Translations under genes and position numbers: made by a program
Assembly (NCBI RefSeq): GCF_033239625.1
Contig: NZ_BTCK01000013.1
Span: 1 to 64,000 of the forward strand
Source: Paenibacillus_T sp033239625
GTDB taxonomy: Bacteria > Bacillota > Bacilli > Paenibacillales > Paenibacillaceae
DNA length: 64,000 bases
Direction of reading: 5' to 3'
Notes under the pieces: model-generated
Databases searched by the model: none
What the model saw: the letters and a program-made list of their open reading frames with translations, nothing else
What the model was told of the DNA's origin: nothing
Part shown: positions 56,461 through 64,000 of the stretch, one piece after another
Numbering within the stretch: position 1 is the first letter of the stretch
Layout: every line of letters starts with the position of its first letter

Positions 56461-58071
56461 ATGAAGGCAGCGAAAAGGTGGAGCACTGCGCTTGCTTTGC
56501 TGGGCGTGTTGGCGTTAGTGGTTTCCGGTTGCGGGAGCAATAACGGCAATAGCGACAAAGACGACAATAAAGGCGCACAACCTTCCGGTTCTGTGAATGA
56601 ACAAGACAAGGCAGCTAGTACCGATGCCGGCAATCCCGATATTGCCAAGTTCCGCAAGCTTAAAGTGTATACGGTAGGGAACTTCCCTCAGCCCGACAGC
56701 AAAGCGGTCATAGAGGAAATCAATAAATATTTGAAAGAAAAAATCAATGCGGAGATCGATTTCCAAGGTCTCCCTTGGTCATCCTGGTCGGAGAAGATGG
56801 CACTGTCTTATCAGTCGGGAGAACAGGTCGATTTGACGTTCGCCCCGAGCTGGGGGGATTTCGCCAATAACGTGGCAAAAGGCGCATTCCTGCCGCTAGA
56901 CGAGCTGTTGGCTAAGTATGGACAAGGCATCACGGACTCGCTGGACCCTCGATTCCTCGAAGGCGGCAAGGTCGACGGCAAGATCTATGCGATTCCGACG
57001 AACAAGGAAATTGGTGAAAGCCATACCATTATGCTGCGCAAAGATTTAGTCGACAAGTACGGCTTCGATATTAACAGCATCCATACGCTGGAGGACCTGG
57101 AACCGTGGCTGGAAACCATCAAGAAGAACGAGCCTGGTCTTTCTCCGATATGGCTGTCGGGCAGCGGATCCGACACGCTCTCTTACTTCGACAAAACCAA
57201 GAAGAGCATGGAGGAAAACTTCCGTTACGAGCTTGTCATCGGAGCGCCGGCCGGTATCGTACTTGATACGAAGACGGATAAAATGATCGTGAATACGATG
57301 GATTCCGAGGCGACGATCTATCGTCTGAATCTCTATAACGATTGGTTCAAGAAGGGCTATATCAACAAGGATGCCGCCACGACCAAGACGAGTGCGGAAG
57401 ACGCGCTGAAAGCCGGCAAGACCTGGATGAAGTTCGGTTCGGATAAGCCGGATTCCGACAAGGAAGATTCCCTAGCCACCGGCGTCGCGCTGGTCAAGCT
57501 CGTCGGGAACGATCCTGAGCTCAGCACCGCCAGCATCAGTAACTCGATGATGGCGATCGGCCGGACCTCTGTAGATCCGGAACGGACGATGATGCTGCTG
57601 AACCTGCTCCATACCGACAAGACATTGATCAATCTGATCGACTTCGGCGTGGAAGGCAGACAATACGTGAAGGTGGACGGCCAAGACAACTTCATCAAGC
57701 TGCCGGACGGCGTTGCGACACGTACGGATACGGGCTGGGCACCGGGCGTCGAGTGGATGTTCGGCAACCAGATGCTGACGTACTTGTGGGAAGGCGAAAG
57801 CGCGGACAAATGGGAGAAATTCAAGGCGTACAACGATCGGGCTCATAAGGTCAAGTCGTTCGGCTTCAGCTTCAACACCGACCCCGTCAAAACGGAAGTG
57901 TCGGTTGTCAACAATATCATCAAGGAATACCGTCCGATTCTGGAGACGGGCAGCTTGGACACCGACAAGGTGATTGCCGAGTACAACGCTAAGCTCAAAG
58001 CGAACGGCATCGAGAAAATTGTCGCGGAAGCGCAAAAGCAGTACGATGAGTGGAAAGCGAAACAGTCCTAA
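56461..58071 (+). CDS. Extracellular sugar-binding lipoprotein
   Basis: 536 aa from ATG 56461, 9 bp after AGGGGG; the frame opens at 56416. The lipobox is LVVSGC with acylated Cys near 24 (LALVVSGCGSN), followed by an Asn/Asp/Gly-rich linker. Large binding proteins of this kind (500-550 aa) belong to LplA-type oligosaccharide importers. The body contains aromatic-rich sugar-contacting stretches (LPWSSWSEKMALSYQSGEQV, APSWGDFANN). The ligand cannot be read. Lgt (3842) would lipidate it. Confidence 0.93.
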   Translation: MKAAKRWSTALALLGVLALVVSGCGSNNGNSDKDDNKGAQPSGSVNEQDKAASTDAGNPDIAKFRKLKVYTVGNFPQPDSKAVIEEINKYLKEKINAEIDFQGLPWSSWSEKMALSYQSGEQVDLTFAPSWGDFANNVAKGAFLPLDELLAKYGQGITDSLDPRFLEGGKVDGKIYAIPTNKEIGESHTIMLRKDLVDKYGFDINSIHTLEDLEPWLETIKKNEPGLSPIWLSGSGSDTLSYFDKTKKSMEENFRYELVIGAPAGIVLDTKTDKMIVNTMDSEATIYRLNLYNDWFKKGYINKDAATTKTSAEDALKAGKTWMKFGSDKPDSDKEDSLATGVALVKLVGNDPELSTASISNSMMAIGRTSVDPERTMMLLNLLHTDKTLINLIDFGVEGRQYVKVDGQDNFIKLPDGVATRTDTGWAPGVEWMFGNQMLTYLWEGESADKWEKFKAYNDRAHKVKSFGFSFNTDPVKTEVSVVNNIIKEYRPILETGSLDTDKVIAEYNAKLKANGIEKIVAEAQKQYDEWKAKQS

Positions 58072-58152
58072 ATAGGCAAGGGGGGAGACGAAACGGGTCT
58101 TCCCCCTTTCATGCCATTCGCGTGCATCTAGAACAGGCGGAGGAGAGAGATT

Positions 58153-59922
58153 GTGAGACTATCATTGCGATTCAAAGTAAGCGCTCTCGTTCTGCTTCTC
58201 GTTCTGCCTTTATTTTTGTTTTTGTACTATACCAATATTTATTCCGCGAACGTCATTCGCGAGAAAGTAGCAAACTCGGCATCGGACACGCTGTCCCTTC
58301 ATTTGGGTTCTCTCGATGAGCTGTTGGAGCAAACCAGCACGTATTTGACGCGCACGGCCAATGAAAGCGTTTTGCTCGAGCTGTATTCGGAAAGCGATCC
58401 GGACAGCGTCAGCTATTACGTGTCCTTGAGAAAGTTAATGGATCAGTGGTACAGCGATGTCAGCTACTACTCGATTATCCGCACAGTGTTTGTTTATCAT
58501 CAGGAGCGGGATGAGTTGTACTTAAGCAGCCAAAAGGAATATTACCACGAAAAGGACGTCATTCGATCAGGGCTTTCGTCTAGACTGGCGTCATCCCGGT
58601 ATCCAACAACCCAGAACTGGGAGATCGTTAACGTTGGGGGCGAGCCTGTGCTCTATAAGGCGTTGCCGGATAAGAGCGGAAGGCTGCTCATCGGCGCGCT
58701 CATCAGCATCGATGCGTTGGCACAGCCTTTGACGCAGTTGGAGTCCGCGCGCAGCGACGAGAAGATCGGCATCATCTCAAAGGACAGCCATTTGCTGTGG
58801 GGGGAATTTACGGATCGGGATCTTACCGGAATCCGCGGCCTTCTGGACCACCCGTCGAATCGCGCCAGCGATTCGATACGACTGGCAGACGGCAACGACT
58901 ATCTGTTCGTTGGCAAGCCGTCTCTCTTCTCGGATCTGAGCGTATTCATTCTGTTGGACGAGAAGTCGTTGCTGGACGAATTGCCGCTGTTCCAACGCGT
59001 TATTAAGGGGATCCCCATAGCCGTTATCGTCGTTCTTGCTATTCTGTTGATTCTCTTGAGCCGGCTCGTCTTCAAGCCGATTTATGCCTTGGCGAGCGGG
59101 ATGCGTATTCTTGGCAAGGGGCAGCTGGAATACCGGCTGAAGGAAGGCAAGTCTAAGGAGTTTCAATTAATAACGGAACAGTTCAACCGGATGGCCGAAC
59201 AAATCGGCGATCTCAAGATCGACATCTACGAAGAGCAAATGAAGGTGCAGCAAGCGGAGCTGAAACATCTTCAAGCGCAGATTAATCCGCATTTTTTCAT
59301 GAACTCCTTGAACATCGTCTATCATTTGGTGGATCTGCAGAAGTACGCCATCATCAAGAAGATGATCGGCCATCTCGTTTCTTATTTCAGATTCATCATG
59401 AGCACTAACGATACATGGATCGAGTTATCGGGGGAAATGAATCATATTCGTAATTATATGGAGATTCAAATGGTCATGTACCCGGACAGGCTGAGCTTTC
59501 ACGAGCAGTTCCCGAAGGAATTCGAGCAAATACTCGTTCCGCCGCTGCTGGTGCAGCCTTTCGTGGAGAATGCGATAAAGCATGGCTTCGTAAATAACGT
59601 CAAACCGTTTGCCGTGTCCATCGCGGTGAACGTGGAAACCGGGAAAGACGGTGTACCTTACGCATTCATTCGGATTAGCGATACCGGACCGGGTTTTAAT
59701 AAACAGCAGCTCGAGCAGTTGAACGGCGGCTTGTACGAGAAAGAGCCGACGGACCGCCAGCTCGGAATATGGAACGTGCGTAGACGATTAACGATGTTTT
59801 ATAGGGAACAAGCTGCTCTCACTTTCGTCAACGATCCCGAGGGCGGAGGAGTCGTGGAGCTGAAATTGCCGATAACAGGGAGGTCGGGAGCTTCGTATGT
59901 ATCGGGTACTAATTGTCGATGA
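58153..59922 (+). CDS. Sensor histidine kinase, YesM type
   Basis: Membrane kinase of 589 aa with GTG start at 58153, 6-7 bp after GGAGGAGAG. TM1 is ~9-27 (VSALVLLLVLPLFLFLYYT) and TM2 ~286-306 (GIPIAVIVVLAILLILLSRL), with a ~255-residue external sensor between. A HAMP follows (FKPIYALASGMRILGKG), then the His-kinase domain with phospho-His in LQAQINPHFFMNSLNIVYHL near 377 and the N-box VQPFVENAIKHGF near 475. It follows the binding-protein gene by 81 bp and overlaps the regulator gene by 26 bp. Confidence 0.93.
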   Translation: MRLSLRFKVSALVLLLVLPLFLFLYYTNIYSANVIREKVANSASDTLSLHLGSLDELLEQTSTYLTRTANESVLLELYSESDPDSVSYYVSLRKLMDQWYSDVSYYSIIRTVFVYHQERDELYLSSQKEYYHEKDVIRSGLSSRLASSRYPTTQNWEIVNVGGEPVLYKALPDKSGRLLIGALISIDALAQPLTQLESARSDEKIGIISKDSHLLWGEFTDRDLTGIRGLLDHPSNRASDSIRLADGNDYLFVGKPSLFSDLSVFILLDEKSLLDELPLFQRVIKGIPIAVIVVLAILLILLSRLVFKPIYALASGMRILGKGQLEYRLKEGKSKEFQLITEQFNRMAEQIGDLKIDIYEEQMKVQQAELKHLQAQINPHFFMNSLNIVYHLVDLQKYAIIKKMIGHLVSYFRFIMSTNDTWIELSGEMNHIRNYMEIQMVMYPDRLSFHEQFPKEFEQILVPPLLVQPFVENAIKHGFVNNVKPFAVSIAVNVETGKDGVPYAFIRISDTGPGFNKQQLEQLNGGLYEKEPTDRQLGIWNVRRRLTMFYREQAALTFVNDPEGGGVVELKLPITGRSGASYVSGTNCR

Positions 59923-61513
59923 CCAATACTTTGCTTTAATGGGGCTGAAGCAAGGCGTGAATTGGCAAGTGCTTGGCGTGGATGACGTTCGTCTTGCGGA
60001 GAACGTGGAGAATGCGGTCGAGGTGCTCGAGCAGCATGCTGTCGATCTATTGATTTGCGATATCGAAATGCCTGGAAAGAACGGACTGGATTTACTCGCT
60101 TGGGCAGAGAAGCACTCGCCCAATACAGTAACGATCATGCTCACATGCCATGCGGATTTCGAATACGCACAGCGGGCTCTTCACCTCGGCGCCTTCCATT
60201 ACTTGTTGAAGCCTGTCGACTATGAGCAATTGAATAAAGCAGCTTCGGAAGCGCTAGCCGAAGTTCGCAGACAGCAAGAGCAACGGAAGTTCGAGCTGCT
60301 GATGCAGGGGTATCAGAGAAAATGGGATCACCAGCTGCCGCTTCTAGTCGAGCGCTTCTGGCAGGACATTCTTAGCCAGCGCTCTTCGCTGCATCCCACT
60401 TCGCTGCAAAGATCGGCGGAGATATACGGCTTGGAGCTTCGGCCCGGCGACCGTTATATTCTTATGCTCATGGGCTTGGAGCAATGGAAAGAGAACCTGA
60501 GCGCGCGGGATGAAGCCATTATGGAATACGCACTCCGCAATCTGGCCGGGGAGTTGGTGCTTCGCGGGTTGGAGGGCGTCGTCTTTCAGGACCATGCAAG
60601 CTTGAATCTAGCGATCGTCTATGAAAGGAATGACGGCGCTCCCGTGGGCGGTGCGCTTGAACATAATTGTCGGCAATTTCTTAGCGAGTGCGAACGGCTC
60701 CTTCATTGCTCCATGTCCATTTATATTAGCCCGCCGGTAATGCTGCCGGAAATTGTCGGGGCCTACGCTTACGTAACGGAGAGGGAGCAGCGGAACATCC
60801 GACGTTCCCGGCAAGTGTTTACGCCCGAGAAGGCGCTTATGCATGACACTAAGCAGCAGATGCCGGCCGCAGCGCCTTTATACGTATTCACGGAATGGGC
60901 AACCGTACTGGAACTCGGCGAATTAGAGGAGCTGGACCGGCGCGTCAGACAATGGTTCGGCGAGGGGAAAACGGACGGCTGGACGGAGGAGTCTCATCGC
61001 CAGCTTATTCATGGCGTTCTATTTGTTATCCATGCCGTGTTGGCCAAGAAGGGGCTATCTCTGCATGAGTCGGCGGAGTTAAAGCAACTGACGGACAAAG
61101 AAAATTACCCGAAACATTCGATTGCCTTGAAGGATTGGACAAGGGAGTGCTTCAGGTCGGCCGTTCGGCTTCTACAGACGAGCCAATGCGTGTCCTCCAC
61201 CGTCGTGGCCAAGATCAGACAATACGTGCGTTCGCGCATCGGCGAGGAAATTACTCGGGAGGAGCTGGCAGCGCATGTCTACTTGAATCCCGCATACTTA
61301 TCGCGGATGTTCAAGAAGGAGACGGGACTGTCTTTATCGGACGCCATCATTCAAGAACGGATCCAGGAAGCGCGGCGGATGCTGGAGGAGACGGAATACA
61401 AGATTAGCGATATTGCGGAGAAAGTGGGCTATGCAAGCCTCGGGAGTTTCTCCAACCTGTTCAAGAGAGTCGTCGGCGTCACGCCTCAACAATATCGGGC
61501 TAAGAAAAGATGA
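59897..61513 (+). CDS. AraC-type response regulator, YesN type
   Basis: 538 aa. The receiver (1-120) has acidic pair VDDQ, phospho-acceptor Asp in DLLICDIEMPGKNGLDLL near 55 and Lys in YLLKPVDYEQL near 104. A ~300-residue linker follows, then an AraC double HTH (about 440-538) with LAAHVYLNPAYLSRMFKKET and ISDIAEKVGYASLGSFSNLF. It overlaps the kinase gene by 26 bp, and GGGAGGTCGGGAG inside that gene serves as ribosome binding site. It probably activates the upstream transporter genes in response to the sugar. Confidence 0.94.
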   Translation: MYRVLIVDDQYFALMGLKQGVNWQVLGVDDVRLAENVENAVEVLEQHAVDLLICDIEMPGKNGLDLLAWAEKHSPNTVTIMLTCHADFEYAQRALHLGAFHYLLKPVDYEQLNKAASEALAEVRRQQEQRKFELLMQGYQRKWDHQLPLLVERFWQDILSQRSSLHPTSLQRSAEIYGLELRPGDRYILMLMGLEQWKENLSARDEAIMEYALRNLAGELVLRGLEGVVFQDHASLNLAIVYERNDGAPVGGALEHNCRQFLSECERLLHCSMSIYISPPVMLPEIVGAYAYVTEREQRNIRRSRQVFTPEKALMHDTKQQMPAAAPLYVFTEWATVLELGELEELDRRVRQWFGEGKTDGWTEESHRQLIHGVLFVIHAVLAKKGLSLHESAELKQLTDKENYPKHSIALKDWTRECFRSAVRLLQTSQCVSSTVVAKIRQYVRSRIGEEITREELAAHVYLNPAYLSRMFKKETGLSLSDAIIQERIQEARRMLEETEYKISDIAEKVGYASLGSFSNLFKRVVGVTPQQYRAKKR

Positions 61514-61515
61514 GC

Positions 61516-61554
61516 AAATCCACTGCCGCATGAGGTAGTGGATTTTTGCTGTTT
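61516..61554 (+). terminator. Terminator of the two-component operon, twin of 54273
   Basis: AAATCCACTGCC-GCATGA-GGTAGTGGATTTTTGC, identical to 54273-54311 except for one base. Confidence 0.85.
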
Positions 61555-61651
61555 CCACAGAATTGATCTGCACTTCAAGAGTAGCCGCATCGCATCGAAG
61601 GAATCCTAAGCATAGGATCTTTTCTGAACGAGTAACGCTGGGAGGCATTGG

Positions 61652-62074
61652 ATGATGATGATCAACGTTCTAAATGTGGATGGCCAAGAACTTACCCCAT
61701 GCGTGCTTGATCGAGCTTGGAGGGAAGTGAACCGGGCACGAGCCATATGGATAGACGAGCAGACCATCCAATTGCTGTACAACCCATTCTTATATCGTGA
61801 TTATCGAAAAGCTGCGTTGAAACGGGATCATTACACATGCTTATGGTGTGGACTCCCCGGAACGACGGTCGATCATATTATTCCCTCAAGCAAAGGCGGC
61901 TCAGATAAGCCTCATAACTTACTCGCTGCTTGCATGGAGTGCAACACGAAGCGAGGAAGTCGTTCGGCATTCTCTTATTTCAGAGAAAAGAAACTTTCTG
62001 CGCCGAACAGAATGAAGTTATTTTATCGTATTCTGAAAGCCAATTACCACCATTTAGTGAACGGATACAAGTGA
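61652..62074 (+). CDS. HNH endonuclease family protein
   Basis: 140 aa. The HNH domain is complete: a zinc pair CLWCG, the His of VDHIIPSSKGG, Asn in HNLLAACMECN and a second zinc pair CMEC. An N-terminal part of ~50 residues (NVLNVDGQELTPCVLDRAW) precedes it, as in small free-standing HNH proteins of bacilli. ATG 61652 follows GGGAGG; ATG 61655 and 61658 are alternatives. No mobile element genes surround it. The role (DNA repair, defence or remnant of a mobile element) is open. Confidence 0.88.
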   Translation: MMMINVLNVDGQELTPCVLDRAWREVNRARAIWIDEQTIQLLYNPFLYRDYRKAALKRDHYTCLWCGLPGTTVDHIIPSSKGGSDKPHNLLAACMECNTKRGSRSAFSYFREKKLSAPNRMKLFYRILKANYHHLVNGYK

Positions 62075-62092
62075 TCGTTGGACATCAGTAAA

Positions 62093-62127
62093 AACCACGA
62101 TCGCATGGGATCGTGGTTAATGTTTTT
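62093..62127 (+). terminator. Terminator of the HNH gene
   Basis: Stem AACCACGATC / GATCGTGGTT with loop GCATGG, then AATGTTTTT. The GCATGR loop recurs in four terminators of this window (54163, 54273, 61516, 62093). Confidence 0.82.
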
Positions 62128-62149
62128 CATCGACGTTGTACGCTCGCTA

Positions 62150-63118
62150 TTATTCGTAATCCACAACAGAATCAACCGGTCTGTCAGACGCGATGTCGAT
62201 AACGGCTTGATATAAATTTGGCGGATACTCGGCGATCCTATGGCAAAGATACAAATACCACTCATGGCCATAGGTTAGATAAATGCGAACGGGGTAGCCT
62301 GCCTTCCTCAGCTTGCTGCTCAAATCCGGCCGAATCCCGTATAACATTTCGAATTCTACCCCCGGCTTCAGGGCCCATCCCCGATTGATCACCTCATCTA
62401 CGATGCGCTCGTCATGGGTGGCGATTGATACGCGATGCCCTCTATCGATGGATTGCTCCAAGAGATGCAAATAGCGTTCATTGAGAGCGTCCGAACGTGA
62501 AATCGCCAGTTGTTCCGGCTCTTGATAGGCCCCTTTCACAAGGCGTAAACGTCTAGGTTCAGCCTGCAAGTCATTCATGTACTGCGTTGTGCGGTGCAGC
62601 TGCGCTTGCAATGTGATGCCAATGTTCGGATAGATGGCTGCCGCGCGTTCATAGATCGCAAGAATCGCTTCCGTTTTGGCGGATTCCTCCATGCTGATAA
62701 ATAATTCGATATCAGTCTGCTGGGTCTGGTCACCCAAGGCCGCCAACTGCTTGAACGCTAAAGCGTCGTCTACCGATAAACCGATGTGGGAAAGGTCGAA
62801 CGACACGCGAGCGGCTATTCCGCGTTCAGCCAGATTCTGAATGAGCTGCTTCATTTCCAGTAGCGCCGCTTCACAAGACTGGACATCGGTCGCGTTTTCA
62901 CCAATGTATTCTAAGGAAACCGCATATCCCTTATTAATCAGCCTGCGTCCAGCTTCAAGACCGGCTGATCTATCTTCTCCCGTTACATACTTAGCCGCAG
63001 CACGTTGCAGCATATGGAATATGGATGGCGTCTGCTCGACGTAAGCCTTCAAATCCGCTCGCCTTGCAATGGATTTCATCGTTTCTGTGAACTGCTTTTC
63101 TAAATCAACTTTGGTCAT
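62150..63118 (-). CDS. Proline dehydrogenase family protein
   Basis: FAD enzyme oxidising proline to pyrroline-5-carboxylate, first step of proline catabolism. Length is 322 aa from ATG 63118, which follows AGAGGAGGAC; the frame is open to 63157. Landmarks of the PutA-type barrel are YAVSLEYIGENA near 76, ARVSFDLSHIGLS near 112, RLVKGAYQEPEQLA near 202, SIATHDERIVDEV near 244 and FEMLYGIRPDLSSKLRKAGY near 269. A pyrroline-5-carboxylate dehydrogenase is not in the window. Confidence 0.93.
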   Translation of the reverse strand: MTKVDLEKQFTETMKSIARRADLKAYVEQTPSIFHMLQRAAAKYVTGEDRSAGLEAGRRLINKGYAVSLEYIGENATDVQSCEAALLEMKQLIQNLAERGIAARVSFDLSHIGLSVDDALAFKQLAALGDQTQQTDIELFISMEESAKTEAILAIYERAAAIYPNIGITLQAQLHRTTQYMNDLQAEPRRLRLVKGAYQEPEQLAISRSDALNERYLHLLEQSIDRGHRVSIATHDERIVDEVINRGWALKPGVEFEMLYGIRPDLSSKLRKAGYPVRIYLTYGHEWYLYLCHRIAEYPPNLYQAVIDIASDRPVDSVVDYE

Positions 63119-63196
63119 CTCGTAGTCCTCCTCTTGTTCGCTTATCCCAGTGTACAATCGAGACGAAAGAAGAGGATTGTATAAAATTGCTCTTTT

Positions 63197-64000
63197 CTAA
63201 ATCGATACCGCGTAAGTTTGAGGCGTCGCACCTACTATTCGGGCAAAAGCTTTCGTAAAATGACTTTGATCATAAAAGCCGGTATCAACGGCGATTTCGG
63301 CGATAGGCCGCTGTTTTCTCAGTTCGATCTTGGCACGATTGATGCGCAGCAGATTCTGATAAGCATGGGGAGGCAGGTGCGTGCTTTTCTTAAACAATCG
63401 AATGAGGTGATAACGGCTGGCGCCTGTCTCTTGCTCCAACTTCTCGAGCGTGATCCGGTCCTTGTAATGGGCATGAATGTATTCCTTCACTCGCTTGACG
63501 TACTTCTGCTCCAACGCCTCATAGGGTTCGTGAACAAGGTCGGATTCATGCTTAACGATGAGCATGTGCACGAGCTCGATTAACGAAGTTTCAATCTCGA
63601 GGGAAGATTCATTGCGGACAAGGGTTTCCATGGTTCGATTGATTAGTTTCCTGCAAGCTTTGTTCTTCCCGTCCTCTAGTAAAAACGGAAATTGAAGTCT
63701 ACTGATAGGAGGCAGTTCGATTTGCTCGAACCATTCCGGTTTGATGAACAACATTTTGTATTTCCAGTCGGCATTCTCGGCAGGCTGGCAAGCATGGAGC
63801 ATGTGCGGAGGAAAGTTGATCATTCTACCCGATTCTACACGCCATAACAAGCCCTCGCACCACGCCTGCGTTTCGCCTTCATCTATTAATCCGATGGAGT
63901 GTTCCTCATGAAAATGTTTCTGATACGCTAAGTCGCTCTTCCGACACCGCTTTGCTTCCAAGAAAGGCAATGCCTCGTCTCGATAAAATGTTACGTCGCT
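63197..64000 (-). CDS. AraC-family transcriptional regulator, 5' end beyond the window
   Basis: At least 267 codons; no start is needed inside the window because the frame runs open through 64000 (the residues before the first internal TTG, at 63970, read VTFYRDEAL). The N-terminal cupin-type domain has KHFHEEHSIGLIDEGET and INFPPHMLHACQPAE. The C-terminal double HTH has LEQETGASRYHLIRLFKKST and IAEIAVDTGFYDQSHFTKAF, then IVGATPQTY. It belongs to the AraC group that binds small ligands and often controls an adjacent exporter or catabolic gene, here possibly the proline dehydrogenase. Confidence 0.9.
   Translation of the reverse strand, partial: SDVTFYRDEALPFLEAKRCRKSDLAYQKHFHEEHSIGLIDEGETQAWCEGLLWRVESGRMINFPPHMLHACQPAENADWKYKMLFIKPEWFEQIELPPISRLQFPFLLEDGKNKACRKLINRTMETLVRNESSLEIETSLIELVHMLIVKHESDLVHEPYEALEQKYVKRVKEYIHAHYKDRITLEKLEQETGASRYHLIRLFKKSTHLPPHAYQNLLRINRAKIELRKQRPIAEIAVDTGFYDQSHFTKAFARIVGATPQTYAVSI

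Noticed and set aside
1..64000. CRISPR arrays, transposase genes or prophage modules
   Set aside because: I found no regular repeat-spacer series, no DDE-type transposase or integrase, and no phage structural genes in the window.

Overview
The window looks like chromosomal DNA of a Paenibacillus-type Firmicute (order Bacillales, GC about 50-55%). The support is purine-rich ribosome binding sites, sigma-A type promoters, intrinsic terminators, CtsR and CggR operators, a short HisG with HisZ, and a gene order that repeats several Bacillus subtilis neighbourhoods (hprK-lgt-ppaX-yvoF-his; yvcD-trxB; rapZ-yvcK-whiA-crh; cggR-gap-pgk-tpi-gpmI-eno; secG-rnr-smpB-ssrA). Multi-gene LplB/YtcP sugar transporters with YesM/YesN two-component systems and large modular polysaccharide lyases are also typical of paenibacilli.

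Layout. 0-6.1 kb: end of a tRNA-Lys, a PucR-type regulator, the shared sugar ABC ATPase MsmX, then hprK-lgt-ppaX-acetyltransferase. 6.1-13.6 kb: a histidine operon (hisZ G D B H F IE, then hisJ) that lacks hisA between hisH and hisF and carries a 370-bp noncoding stem-loop region between hisD and hisB. 13.6-22.4 kb: prs, a TPR protein, trxB, glcK, rapZ-yvcK-whiA and an HPr gene. 22.7-25.0 kb: a divergent PurA paralogue opposite a LysR regulator. 25.1-25.7 kb: clpP with a CtsR box on its -35. 26.0-27.2 kb: an AT-rich insert next to the 3' end of a tRNA-Arg. It encodes a secreted precursor with a six-cysteine tail and a 54-residue membrane protein. 27.5-35.7 kb: the CggR-controlled glycolytic cluster. 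35.9-37.6 kb: a sugar isomerase-like protein and a ROK fructokinase. 38.5-43.0 kb (minus): a drug/peptide ABC exporter with its sensor kinase and regulator. 43.2-54.2 kb: secG, rnr, smpB and ssrA, interrupted by an acylhydrolase, a MerR regulator and a PL11 rhamnogalacturonan lyase. 54.5-61.5 kb: a sugar ABC transporter with its two-component system. 61.6-64.0 kb: an HNH nuclease, proline dehydrogenase and the edge of an AraC regulator.

How the genes fit together. Much of the window concerns carbon flow. HprK phosphorylates HPr (also encoded here), PpaX removes the pyrophosphate HprK makes, GlcK and the fructokinase feed sugars in, CggR senses glycolytic flux and controls gap-pgk-tpi-gpmI-eno, MsmX can energise several sugar importers, and a candidate cre site precedes the lyase gene. 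prs and the his genes share PRPP.

The least explained parts are: the secreted cysteine-rich precursor with its small membrane partner; the roughly 310-residue Gly/Arg-rich tail of RNase R, which is out of frame with its catalytic part; the PurA paralogue with an altered EGAQG motif; and a rich set of dispersed noncoding repeats (two families with four copies each, an inverted-repeat element, a duplicated block between pgk and tpiA, and a long hairpin inside the his operon). All function calls come from reading the sequence. No database search was run.
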